Part shown: positions 1 to 8,708 of the stretch, piece after piece
Layout of the letters: the number at the start of each line of letters is the position of its first letter
How positions within the stretch are numbered: the first letter of the stretch is position 1
Source of the DNA: Bacteroidota bacterium
GTDB taxonomy: Bacteria; Bacteroidota; Bacteroidia; B-17B0; Aurantibacillaceae
Reading direction: 5' to 3'
Length of the DNA: 64,000 nt
Assembly: GCA_016711805.1 (NCBI GenBank)
Contig: JADJSH010000001.1
Span: 186,001 to 250,000, forward strand
The notes under the pieces: generated by a model
What the model saw: the letters and a program-made list of their open reading frames with translations, nothing else
The model's database searches: none
Told to the model about the DNA's origin: nothing
Made by a program: the position numbers and the translations under genes

Positions 1-408
1 ATTTTCGAATTGTACTAAGTTTTCTACTTCAGGTTTACGAGGTTCAAAGCATCCTAAACCACCTGCAATCACCACAACAGCGGCATTGATTTTTGTACCC
101 ATATTAGTGGTTAATACAAAATCTCTATCTCCAATTTTTTCAAGCGATTCAATGCGTTCACCTAATGTATAAGAAGGATTAAATGGCTCTGCTTGTTTTA
201 CCAAATTATCTACTAATTCTTGCGCTAATACACTAGGGAAACCAGGTATATCATAAATTGGTTTCTTAGGATAAATTTCGGATAATTGCCCTCCAACTTG
301 AGGTAAATAATCAATTAAGTGGCATCGCATTTTTAAAAGTCCTGCTTCAAAAATGGCAAATAATGCTACCGGTCCTGCGCCTACAATGGCGATGTCTGTT
401 GTTATCAT
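1..408 (-). CDS. Ferredoxin-NADP reductase, thioredoxin-reductase-like (partial, N-terminal 136 residues)
   Basis: The 3' part lies beyond the window edge. The visible N-terminus has an FAD-binding dinucleotide fold: an IAIVGAGPVALF GxGxxA motif directly after the start, then PQVGGQLSEIYPKKPIYDIPGFP, which is typical of the TrxR-like ferredoxin/flavodoxin-NADP reductases (family knowledge). A predicted role is to pass electrons from NADPH to ferredoxin for the ferredoxin-type sulfite reductase encoded upstream in the same operon (inference from context). It starts only a few bases after the stop of the siroheme-synthase/TSUP gene, so co-transcription is likely. It could instead be a thioredoxin reductase, but the CxxC redox motif would lie outside the visible part. 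Confidence 0.85.
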   Translation of the reverse strand, partial: MITTDIAIVGAGPVALFAIFEAGLLKMRCHLIDYLPQVGGQLSEIYPKKPIYDIPGFPSVLAQELVDNLVKQAEPFNPSYTLGERIESLEKIGDRDFVLTTNMGTKINAAVVVIAGGLGCFEPRKPEVENLVQFEN

Positions 409-411
409 GTT

Positions 412-1884
412 TTAAAAAAATAATCGTTTTAAACTTAATATAATCACTACAATACCTACGAGTATCATAATACTTTTTGTTGGGATTTTATTAGCAATAT
501 ATGCTGCAATTGGCGCAGCAATAACACCGCCAATAATTAATCCCGCAATAATGGTCCAGTGTGTTAATCCTATAATGGTCACAAAGGTTAAAGAACTAGA
601 AAGAGCAATAAAAAACTCGGCTAAATTTACGGAGCCAATGGTATATCTTGGATTTCTACCTCTAGCAATTAATGTAGAAGATACGATTGGTCCCCAACCA
701 CCGCCGCCAATGGAATCTAAGAAACCACCCACCATTGCTAAAGGAAAAATTCGTTTAATACGCTGTCTTACTTTATCTTTTTGTAATGCCTTAAAAATAA
801 TAATCACACCTAGTATCAATGTATACGTCGACACTAATGGTTTAATAATATAATTGTATTGTTCGAAAGACGATAAAATATAAGCTCCTAGGATCGCGCC
901 AATCACACCTGGAATTAATAAACTCTTAAATAATTTATTGTTGACGTTTCCAAATTTTAAATGCATTAAACCTGACACACCACTTGTAAAAACCTCAGAT
1001 GCGTGAACACTTGCGCTAGAAGCAGCGGGTGTAATTCCAAATGACAATAAAAATGTAGTAGCAGTTACACCATAGGCCATTCCTAATGCTCCATCAATCA
1101 TTTGGGCGGTAAAGCCTGCCAAAATGTATAAGAAGATAGAAGAATCGATACTTTGTGTAAATCGATAAGCATAGCCTCCTAATATATCAGGTGGTAAAAA
1201 ATGACTTAATAGGTATCCTAAAATCAATAATAAAGGAATTGACAAACTATATGTCCAAATGCGTTTTTTACTAATAGTCGTTTCTTTTAATTTTTTAGGA
1301 TTCGAAGAAAGAACGGATGTAATGGCATTTAACTGTTTTACTTTCTCTGTAAAATCTCCAGATAAATAACCTCGTACTTTTGTTAAGTTATCTAAAGATT
1401 CATTAATATCATTTGGAAAAGATTCTTCAAATGTTTCTCTGATTCGTTTAGCTAAGGTTGGTGATTTACCATTTGTTGAAACTGCGATCTTCACATTTCC
1501 TTTTTGCACAATAGATCCTAAATAAAAATCGCACTGATCAGGCGTATCAGCCACATTTGCTAAAATATGTTTTTGCTGAGCTAATTGTTTGATTTCTATA
1601 CTTGTTTCTCTATTGTTGACAGCTACAATTACTAAATCAATATCATTCAAATCGGTTTCCTTAAAAGAACGTTGATGAATGGTAATATTATAATTGCTTT
1701 GAATAGATTTAATTTCTTCAGACACATGAGTAGCCACCAAAGTAATTTTTGTAGCAGGGCTATTATTTATTATAGCCGTTACTTTTTCTAATCCTACTTT
1801 TCCTCCGCCAACAATTAACACTCGAAAATTTTCGAGCTTTAAAAAAACGGGGAATAAGGTATTTTTTACTTCGGTAGTACTCAT
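412..1884 (-). CDS. Siroheme synthase N-terminal domain fused to a TauE/SafE (TSUP) membrane exporter
   Basis: 490 residues. Residues about 15-190 match the CysG N-terminal type precorrin-2 dehydrogenase / sirohydrochlorin ferrochelatase: NAD-binding VLIVGGGKVGLEK near the start, NVADTPDQCDFYLGSIVQKGNVKIAVSTNGKSP in the middle. After a linker, residues about 210-490 form a multi-helix TSUP permease with the small-residue-rich repeats of the family (GFTAQMIDGALGMAYG; MVGGFLDSIGGGGWGP). The enzyme half would finish siroheme from the product of the neighbouring CobA; the permease half is of the family that exports sulfite or related anions. Both fit the sulfite reductase operon. The fusion of a soluble cofactor enzyme to an exporter in one chain is the notable point. 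It lies between the TonB receptor and the ferredoxin reductase with short gaps. Confidence 0.9.
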   Translation of the reverse strand: MSTTEVKNTLFPVFLKLENFRVLIVGGGKVGLEKVTAIINNSPATKITLVATHVSEEIKSIQSNYNITIHQRSFKETDLNDIDLVIVAVNNRETSIEIKQLAQQKHILANVADTPDQCDFYLGSIVQKGNVKIAVSTNGKSPTLAKRIRETFEESFPNDINESLDNLTKVRGYLSGDFTEKVKQLNAITSVLSSNPKKLKETTISKKRIWTYSLSIPLLLILGYLLSHFLPPDILGGYAYRFTQSIDSSIFLYILAGFTAQMIDGALGMAYGVTATTFLLSFGITPAASSASVHASEVFTSGVSGLMHLKFGNVNNKLFKSLLIPGVIGAILGAYILSSFEQYNYIIKPLVSTYTLILGVIIIFKALQKDKVRQRIKRIFPLAMVGGFLDSIGGGGWGPIVSSTLIARGRNPRYTIGSVNLAEFFIALSSSLTFVTIIGLTHWTIIAGLIIGGVIAAPIAAYIANKIPTKSIMILVGIVVIILSLKRLFF

Positions 1885-1917
1885 ATTTTCGTGTAGTAAC
1901 TAATTTTTACTTAATAT

Positions 1918-4503
1918 TTACTTAAATGAATATCTAAGTGTTACACCATAGGTTCTTTGGTCTCCCAACACAGCAGCATAATGCCCTGCATTTCCTCCCG
2001 CTGGCAATAATTGCTCGTAATAATTTTGATCCAACAAATTTCTGCTCCAAACAATAAAAGAAATACCTTTTGTTGTTCTAAAACCAATACGCGCATTTAA
2101 TAATGAATAGCCATCAATATTTAAATATTTTGATGGAGTTGGACTCGAAGAAAAATCAGAACGATACGAAACTTCTGATGCTAAATAAAATCTACCAGAA
2201 TTCTTTAAGAAATTTCCCGCAACAGATAACTCGCCTCCCAATGTTCCTGCCCAATCAGAAATCCCTGGAAGTCTGCCACCCGAAACATCTTTAAAAGCAA
2301 CTTGTTTACCGTCAACTGTTTTCCCGGTTTCTTCTAATGGCAATGGAGCATTCGTAAACTTTACATATTTACCTTCTGTATAAGATACATTGGCAAATAA
2401 TGACAAGAAATTTTTAACAGCGATACCACTTTCCAATTCAATTCCTCTAACATTTACTTTTTCAGCATTTGCTAGATAACCACGATTGATGCCTAACTCT
2501 GGCGACTGAACATTTGTTTGAAAGTTTGAAATATCCGTATTATATACAGTTAGGTTTAAAGTTGAACGTCTCACTGGAGATGTTTTTATCCCAAATTCAG
2601 AATGAGAAACTTCCTCTGGTTTTATAACTGCAAGATCAAGATCGGCATCACCAGCTGCTGTAGTTGGTAATCCTGCAACGTTTACACCTATAGGTTTATA
2701 TCCTGTAGAGTAAGTTGCAAACACATTAACTCTATTATTAAAATTATACGAAAGCGTTAAGTTCCCTGATAAATTAGTATTACTAGCGCTTTTCTGATAT
2801 GCTTGATCGCTATATACTGCTTTTTTTAGTGCCAATAACTGAGTATTGGTTGTTTCTAATCCTCCATAAGTTGTTCTGTTATAATCTGCATTTTTTTCAT
2901 CATAATTATATCGGATACCAGGTAGTATATGTAAGCCCTTAATAATATTCCAATCGGCCTGTGCAAAAACTGCTGCACTCGTAGAATTTATACTTGCTTT
3001 TGTTTTAATACCATAACCTTCAAACAAGCCTGGAGTTTTCCAAAGTGCACTCGTTGAACTTTGTAAAAAACGCCATTGATCTTTACCAGACTCTTCAGTT
3101 CCGGATATTCTAACTTCTTGATTGATGGCATACACACCAATAACAGCACTCAACTTCGAAGTGATTTGTCCCGAATATCTAATTTCCTGACTATATTGCT
3201 GATGCTTCGCAGGATTTTGAGACAAGCGTAATGCCTCTAAGCCTGTAAAATCTCGATCATTAGAAGGGTCCCAATTCCAAAAAGCCCAAGCTGTTGTAGA
3301 TGTTAAAGTTCCCTTCCCTATTTTATAATCAACATTAAGTGATGCTCCACCTATTTCTTGATATGACTTCCATGGTGTATCATGGTCAATTTTTCTATCA
3401 AACGCATTTGAACTTGGAAGAGTATAGTTTAAATCTTTAGTAATCGCATCAAACTGACGGTAAGCTGCTCTTTCGGTTGTAACAACACCTGCAACTACCT
3501 GCGCATAACCATTTGGCCTTTGTATATTATAATTTCCAGAAAGAACAATATTTAATTTATCATTTGGTGCAAATAATAACTGTCCTCTAACTCCCTGATT
3601 ATTTAATGTGTTTGTATAAGAATTTGTTTTTACGTTTTGAATGACACCGTCTCTTTGAGTTCCTGAAAAAGAGATACGAGCAGCAATTTTTTTAGTAATG
3701 CCATTCGATACAGTTGCTTTAGCTTGTACATATTGAAAATTCCCATAACTTATCTCTGCACTAGCTTCAGGAGTAAATGTCGGCAAACGAGTAGAAATAT
3801 TAAATGCGCCAGCAGTAGTGTTCTTTCCAAATAAAGTACCTTGTGGACCTCGCAAAACTTCTATTCTTTCTATATCAATAAAATCAAAAGTTGTTGCAGC
3901 AGGCCGAGCATAATATACGCCGTCTACATAAAAACCTACGCCTGGGTCAATACCATCGTTAGTTAATCCATAAGTAGAACCTAAGCCTCGAATGTTTAAC
4001 GTTGTGTTTCTTGGATTAGATGAATATAATTGAACCGAAGGTGTTAACTCTTTAACTCTGTTAACATTAAAAGCACCTGCATCTTCGGCTTTAGCGCCGC
4101 CAATAACTGTAATTGGTATTGGCACCTGCTGAACTGTTTCTTCTCGTCTGCGAGAGGTAACAACTTGCACTTCGTTCAATGTATTATCTGGCTCCAACTT
4201 AAAATCAATTGATAACTCTGATAGTTGATTAATTTCTTTTTCAATTTGTTTGTACCCAAGATAAGTAACATTCAATTTTAATGGAAGCTCTCGGCTGATC
4301 TTAATATTAAATTGTCCCAAAGAATCGGTTATAGAACTTACGTTGGAACCTTTAACATATACTAAAGCACCAAATAATGGAGAACCGTTTTGATCCTTTA
4401 TTGTTCCATTAATTTTTTGTTGAGGAGCATTTGATATAGGCTCATTTTGAGCCAAAATAGCTGATGTTATTAGTAATAAAAAATATAGAAATTTTGTTTT
4501 CAT
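1918..4503 (-). CDS. TonB-dependent outer-membrane receptor in the sulfur operon
   Basis: 861 residues with a signal peptide ending in AQN, a carboxypeptidase-regulatory-like beta-sandwich (about residues 30-110, NGTIKDQNGSPLFGALVYVKG), a plug domain (about 120-240, with RIEVLRGPQGTLFGKNTTAGAFNISTR) and a long beta-barrel that ends in the usual aromatic residue pattern (YGVTLRYSFK). The family imports large or scarce ligands across the outer membrane with energy from TonB. The ligand cannot be read from sequence. Its place between cobA and the siroheme/TSUP gene suggests a sulfur-containing substrate such as a sulfonate or sulfate ester, or a metal chelate needed for siroheme iron (inference). 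The 141-base gap upstream shows no clear promoter. Confidence 0.92.
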   Translation of the reverse strand: MKTKFLYFLLLITSAILAQNEPISNAPQQKINGTIKDQNGSPLFGALVYVKGSNVSSITDSLGQFNIKISRELPLKLNVTYLGYKQIEKEINQLSELSIDFKLEPDNTLNEVQVVTSRRREETVQQVPIPITVIGGAKAEDAGAFNVNRVKELTPSVQLYSSNPRNTTLNIRGLGSTYGLTNDGIDPGVGFYVDGVYYARPAATTFDFIDIERIEVLRGPQGTLFGKNTTAGAFNISTRLPTFTPEASAEISYGNFQYVQAKATVSNGITKKIAARISFSGTQRDGVIQNVKTNSYTNTLNNQGVRGQLLFAPNDKLNIVLSGNYNIQRPNGYAQVVAGVVTTERAAYRQFDAITKDLNYTLPSSNAFDRKIDHDTPWKSYQEIGGASLNVDYKIGKGTLTSTTAWAFWNWDPSNDRDFTGLEALRLSQNPAKHQQYSQEIRYSGQITSKLSAVIGVYAINQEVRISGTEESGKDQWRFLQSSTSALWKTPGLFEGYGIKTKASINSTSAAVFAQADWNIIKGLHILPGIRYNYDEKNADYNRTTYGGLETTNTQLLALKKAVYSDQAYQKSASNTNLSGNLTLSYNFNNRVNVFATYSTGYKPIGVNVAGLPTTAAGDADLDLAVIKPEEVSHSEFGIKTSPVRRSTLNLTVYNTDISNFQTNVQSPELGINRGYLANAEKVNVRGIELESGIAVKNFLSLFANVSYTEGKYVKFTNAPLPLEETGKTVDGKQVAFKDVSGGRLPGISDWAGTLGGELSVAGNFLKNSGRFYLASEVSYRSDFSSSPTPSKYLNIDGYSLLNARIGFRTTKGISFIVWSRNLLDQNYYEQLLPAGGNAGHYAAVLGDQRTYGVTLRYSFK

Positions 4504-4644
4504 AAAATAGTATAATTGTTTTCTTGTTTGATGTTAAAAAAAAGTTAATTGAAAAGCATTGCTATATATATTTATAACAATGGTATTAACAACCACAACA
4601 TCGTTCAAAATAAACAAGAGTATATATTTTATGCTTTGGGAACA

Positions 4645-5415
4645 CTAGTTAGATAAAAATTGATAGTTAGATAATAAAGAATCAAAATTTTGGTGCTGCT
4701 TAACCACTTCTCCAATTACAATAACTGCAGGAGCTTTGATGTTGTTTTCTTTTGCCGCATCCACTATCGTTTCAATAGTTCCTAAAGCGATTTTTTGACT
4801 AGGCAAAGAACCATCTTGAATTAATGCAATAGCAGTATCAGACTTACCTTCTTTGTTAAAGACTTCTGTAATTTCTTTTAGTTTTCCTAAACCCATTAAT
4901 ACAACAACTGTAGCATTGGTTTTTGCGGCTAATAAAATATCCTGAGACAATTGATTGTCCTTTGTAGTGCCAGTTATTACCCAAAAGCTTTCACTTACAC
5001 CACGATGAGTCACGGGAATTCCCGCTATGGCTGGAACCGATATTGAACTGGAAATACCAGGCACAACAGACGTTTCGATATTGAATGCATTGGCATAATT
5101 TAATTCTTCTTGTCCTCTACCAAATACAAATGAATCTCCACCCTTTAAACGTACCACATGACCATACGTATAAGCCATATCTACAATTAACGTATTAATT
5201 TGTTCTTGAGTATAGGTATGTTGATGATTACGTTTTCCAACGTATATTTTCACTGCATCTTTTGGTGCATATTGCAATAATTCTTTATTTACTAACGCAT
5301 CAAATAAAACAACATTAGCCGTTTTTAATGCATTGATACCTTTTAAGGTAATTAACTCTATATCACCAGGACCTGCGCCTACTAAAGTGATTTTTGGTGT
5401 TATATAATTTGACAT
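4645..5415 (-). CDS. cobA: Uroporphyrinogen-III C-methyltransferase (SUMT)
   Basis: 256 residues, the normal size for a single-domain SUMT. It makes precorrin-2 from uroporphyrinogen III using two SAM molecules, the first step towards siroheme. Visible family motifs: ITLVGAGPGDIELITLKG at the N-terminus, VVRLKGGDSFVFGRGQEE around residue 85-105, and VVPGISSSISVPAIAGIPVTHRG. In this operon the later steps are supplied by the siroheme-synthase half of the 412-1884 gene, and siroheme is used by the sulfite reductase directly upstream (19-base gap). Confidence 0.95.
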   Translation of the reverse strand: MSNYITPKITLVGAGPGDIELITLKGINALKTANVVLFDALVNKELLQYAPKDAVKIYVGKRNHQHTYTQEQINTLIVDMAYTYGHVVRLKGGDSFVFGRGQEELNYANAFNIETSVVPGISSSISVPAIAGIPVTHRGVSESFWVITGTTKDNQLSQDILLAAKTNATVVVLMGLGKLKEITEVFNKEGKSDTAIALIQDGSLPSQKIALGTIETIVDAAKENNIKAPAVIVIGEVVKQHQNFDSLLSNYQFLSN

Positions 5416-5434
5416 ATTTTTAATTTTATAAAAG

Positions 5435-7554
5435 TTATTTTAATTCTAATACTTGTGATTCTCTAAATAGTTTAACTTGATTTAAAAAAACTTGGGCATG
5501 AGAAAAATAGGCTTCAGCAAATTCTTTACTAGGTTCATTTTTATTAATTTGAAGCACTAATTCTTTAAAACTAGTTTGCAGTGTAACTAATTCAGTCTCT
5601 ACAAAATGTTTATCAAAATCGGCAATTAATGTATGATGTGTATTTACATGAACTTGCTTATCTAACAACAATGCTTTTGCTCCGCTGATAAAAGATGCAT
5701 AGGTGTAATAAATACTATCTCCAAATTGCCCATTATCAAAAGCTTCGGCACTCCAAGCTAATTTCTCTTCAGCCTCAAAAAACAAAGTAGACACTAAATC
5801 AATAATCACTCCGGCACACTCGCCTACTCCAATAGCCGTTGCAAATTTTTCATCAGAACCCCAATCTGTATAATCAGCATCCTTCAATGTACTGTTATCT
5901 CCCAACGGTTTTAGTAACTGATAAAAATAATCTTTGCCTTGTCTGTCGTAGTAAGAATTAAAATATTCACCTTCTCTTGCATTTGTTTCAAGGTCTTTAA
6001 ATAAAGTACGTAATACATCCGGTCCGCGTTTGCTAGCAACTTTGATTACTTTCTCTGAGATTCTTCCTTCGCCGTTTCCTAATGTGCCTCCACCCAATAA
6101 CACTTGCAAGGCAGGCACTACATTAGTTCCAACTTTAAATGAACTACCATGAAAACCGATGTGCGCCAATCCATGTTGTCCGCAGGAGTTCATACAACCA
6201 CTAATTTTAATTTTGATATCATGGTTGTGAATTAAATCAGGAAACTCCGCATAGATAACTCGCTCTAACTCAACAGTAATATTAGTACTATTTGAAATCG
6301 CTAAATTACACGTATCAGTTCCAGGACAAGCAGTGATATCTGCTACCGAATCAAATCCAGGTGTTGCTAATTTAAGTTTACTTAATTCGTTAAATAAATA
6401 TGGCAATGCATCTTTCGTAACAAACTTCAATAATATCCCTTGATTAATAGTTAATCGTACATCTTCCGAAGACGCATAAGCATTAATAATCTTAGCTAAT
6501 TTGCGAGCAGTTGCAGAAGAAATATTTCCGAGTAAAACTTTTATATACACTCCATAAAAACCTGATTGTTTTTGTTCGAATGTATTAGTAGACACCCAAT
6601 TATTATATTCTAAACGATTGGATATAACAGGCTCATCTTTCTTAACTGAATTAACAGGAATAGAAAACTTAACGGCGTTTAAATCAATTAGGTATGTTTT
6701 ATTTAATACCGCTTTCCGTTCTTCGTCCACTAATTTCAAAAACTCAGTTACCCCAATTTTATGAATCAAATATTTGATTCAGGCTTTATGTCGGCTAACA
6801 CGCTCTCCATGTCTATCAAAAACTCTAATAGTAGCTTCCACAAATGGCACTAAATGATTTTCTGGTAAAAACTCATGAGCAGTTTGAGCTAAAAATGGTT
6901 GAGCTCCTAAACCTCCCCCAATTAAAACTTTAAAACCTCTTTCTCCTGCTTCATTTAATTTTGGGATAAAACCAATATCATGAATATACGTTACAGCCGT
7001 ATCTTTATCATTATTAGAAAAAGCTATTTTAATCTTACGCCCTAATTCTTGTCCGAATGGCTTACGCAAAAAATAACTAAATAAAGCATGAGCATAAGGA
7101 GACACATCAAATGGTTCGTTAGGATCAATTCCAGCTTCGGCCGAAGCCGTAATATTGCGAACGGTATTTCCACAAGCTTCACGTAAGGTAATATCATCTT
7201 GTTCTAACTTAGCCCATAATTCTGGTGTTCTGTCTAAACTCACATGATGAATTTGAATATCCTGACGAGTGGTTAAATGCAAATTTCCATTAGAGTACTC
7301 ATCACTAATATCTGCAATACGCAATAATTGTTTAGTGGAATTTTTCCAAAAGGCAATTTAATACGAATCATTTGAACGCCTTGTTGGCGTTGACCATATA
7401 CACCACGCGCTAAACGAAGGCTACGAAATTTTTCGTCATTGATTTTACCTTCACGAAATTCTCTAATTTTTTTATCCAAATCAATGATATCTTTTTCAAC
7501 CAAGGCTTTACCTGAATGATTGACTAATTCTAATTCTGTTCTAAAACTTTGCAT
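5435..7554 (-). pseudogene. Ferredoxin-type sulfite (or nitrite) reductase, interrupted by a frameshift and an in-frame stop
   Basis: The reading frame is in three pieces: 7273-7554 (N-terminal), 6779-7324 (middle) and 5435-6769 (C-terminal); together about 706 codons, the size of the siroheme/4Fe-4S hemoproteins. The frameshift lies at the T-run 7331-7333 (plus strand): adding one base restores the family sequence LPFGKIPLKQLLRIADISDEYS. The second lesion is a TGA at 6779-6781, in frame, where the family has the conserved Arg of RHKARMKYLI. The 4Fe-4S/siroheme cysteines are intact (TACPGTDTC and SGCMNSCGQHG in the C-terminal piece). With siroheme genes as neighbours, sulfite is the more likely substrate than nitrite. 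If the lesions are real, assimilatory sulfite reduction would be lost; if they are sequence errors, the gene is normal. Confidence 0.88.
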
Positions 7555-7559
7555 GGCGC

Positions 7560-8438
7560 TTATTTTGCGGCGTTATATAATTTATACCATTCTTCGTTAC
7601 TTAACTTAATTGAGTACGCACTAGCAGCATTTTTAATACGCTTTTTATCGGGGCTACCAATTATTGGCAATGCTCCTAATTTGTATAACCATGCTACAGC
7701 TACTTGCTCTACGTTTACTGAATGCTTCTTAGCAATATCCGTTAAAACTTTTCTCACTTTTACTGCCTTGGCATCTTTTCCGTTTAAAATACGGCCTCCA
7801 GCTAAAGGCGCAAACGCCATTGGCTTGCTATATTGCTCTTTAATAAAATCCAAACGTCCATCATCAATAGCTGAACTTTGCAATAAGTTCAACTCAATAT
7901 GATTTGTTACAATTGGTTGAGACAAATGGCTAGCCAATAAACGGTGCTGAAATACATTGAAATTAGAAACACCAATGTTTTTAATTTTACCACTGCGTAA
8001 TAATTTAATTAAAGCAGAGGCAGTTTCTTCAACAGTATATAACGGATCATAATGCTCTAACAAAAAGATATCGATATAGTCTGTTTTTAAACGTTTTAAA
8101 GAATCTTCTACACTTTTGGCAATATGTTCAGGACTTAAGTCGTAGTATTCGCCTTTCGTTGATTTATCAGAAAAATTCCTGATGCCCGCTTTAGTTGAAA
8201 TGATGATATCTTCACGTTTTATAGAACTTGATGCAATGGCTTTTCCAAACAATTCTTCAATCTTTCCATTGTTATAGCTATTGCTATGATCAAAGGTATT
8301 TACTCCTAACTCTAAATTATAACGAACAATTTCTTCAATCTTTTTTTGATTGGCTAAAGCAGCTGTATTCCATCTCCAAAATCCGTAAATAGCTGCTGAT
8401 ACTTCTGGTCCTGTTTCACTAATAAATATTTTTTCCAT
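7560..8438 (-). CDS. Aldo/keto reductase, first structural gene of the sulfur operon
   Basis: 292 residues forming an (alpha/beta)8 NADPH-dependent oxidoreductase. The catalytic tetrad is visible: Asp and Tyr in NTFDHSNSYNNGKIEELFG, Lys in ISTKAGI, His in LLEHYDPL. The C-terminal IIGSPDKKRIKNAASA is the NADP-binding segment; overall it resembles the YdhF-like oxidoreductases (family knowledge). The substrate is unknown. It stops 5 bases before the sulfite reductase start and is the first gene after the Cys/Met leader and attenuator, so it is co-regulated with sulfur assimilation. A direct role in sulfur metabolism is inference only. Confidence 0.9.
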   Translation of the reverse strand: MEKIFISETGPEVSAAIYGFWRWNTAALANQKKIEEIVRYNLELGVNTFDHSNSYNNGKIEELFGKAIASSSIKREDIIISTKAGIRNFSDKSTKGEYYDLSPEHIAKSVEDSLKRLKTDYIDIFLLEHYDPLYTVEETASALIKLLRSGKIKNIGVSNFNVFQHRLLASHLSQPIVTNHIELNLLQSSAIDDGRLDFIKEQYSKPMAFAPLAGGRILNGKDAKAVKVRKVLTDIAKKHSVNVEQVAVAWLYKLGALPIIGSPDKKRIKNAASAYSIKLSNEEWYKLYNAAK

Positions 8439-8477
8439 AATCTGTTTTTTGTTTAAATGTGTTTTTGATTTTTTTAT

Positions 8478-8508
8478 AAAAAAAGCCCCTCCGTATTAAC
8501 GGAGGGGC
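8478..8508 (-). terminator. Intrinsic terminator / attenuator between the Cys-Met leader peptide and the sulfur operon
   Basis: On the minus strand GCCCCTCCGT and ACGGAGGGGC form a 10-bp perfect stem with a TAAT loop (8508-8499 with 8494-8485), followed by seven T (8484-8478). The left arm is also complementary to the segment overlapping the leader stop codon (8539-8529, TTAACGGAAGG, 10 of 11 pairs with 8507-8496). This gives two mutually exclusive structures, as in amino-acid attenuators. It lies 39 bases upstream of the aldo/keto reductase start. Confidence 0.9.
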
Positions 8509-8535
8509 CAGTTATTGTATATCAATATCCTTCCG

Positions 8536-8610
8536 TTAACAACATCGAAGCATCCAACAACACATCATGTGTTTATTAGTAAAATTTATATTTAATACTG
8601 TGTTTTTCAT
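8536..8610 (-). CDS. Cys/Met-rich leader peptide of the sulfur assimilation operon (24 aa)
   Basis: A 24-codon ORF starting ATG AAA AAC ACA and ending HMMCCWMLRCC before TAA. Three Met and four Cys fall in the last ten residues. It lies between a good promoter (8622-8652) and a rho-independent terminator (8478-8508), upstream of the sulfite reductase operon. The arrangement is that of an amino-acid leader peptide: stalling at Met/Cys codons would leave the segment 8539-8529 free to pair with the left arm of the terminator and let transcription continue; a ribosome reaching the stop would cover that segment and allow termination. Composition, position and pairing are seen directly; the mechanism is inference by analogy with trp and his attenuators. 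Confidence 0.75.
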   Translation of the reverse strand: MKNTVLNINFTNKHMMCCWMLRCC

Positions 8611-8621
8611 TTTTGATGTTG

Positions 8622-8652
8622 CAAATTAATGAAGTTTATCTTTATTGTGCAA
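8622..8652 (-). promoter_or_regulatory. Promoter of the sulfur operon leader
   Basis: On the minus strand TTG (8652-8650) is followed after 20 bases by TTAATTTG (8629-8622), one mismatch from the Bacteroidota -7 box TAnnTTTG. The predicted transcript would begin only a few bases before the leader-peptide ATG at 8610. Confidence 0.55.
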
Positions 8653-8677
8653 GAAAAAAGTGATTTATTTTCTATAT

Positions 8678-8698
8678 TTCCTATTGTTATAGTAGGAA
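8678..8698. promoter_or_regulatory. Candidate Rrf2 operator upstream of the sulfur operon
   Basis: An imperfect inverted repeat, TTCCTA and TAGGAA separated by nine bases. Its right half continues as TAGTAGGAATTAAA (8690-8703), a 14-mer found identically at 9213-9226 in front of the Rrf2 regulator gene. Position about 50-75 bases upstream of the -7 box suggests activation or looping rather than simple blocking (inference). Confidence 0.45.
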
Positions 8699-8708
8699 TT
8701 AAAGTGTT

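Noticed and set aside
551..853. 100-codon open frame on the plus strand inside the siroheme/TSUP gene
   Set aside because: Antisense shadow of a well-supported membrane-protein gene, with Pro-rich, non-protein-like composition.
6779..6781. TGA in sulfite reductase as selenocysteine or as a recoded codon
   Set aside because: The position is a conserved Arg, no selenocysteine hairpin is visible, and TGA is used as a normal stop by other genes here (for example trpE).
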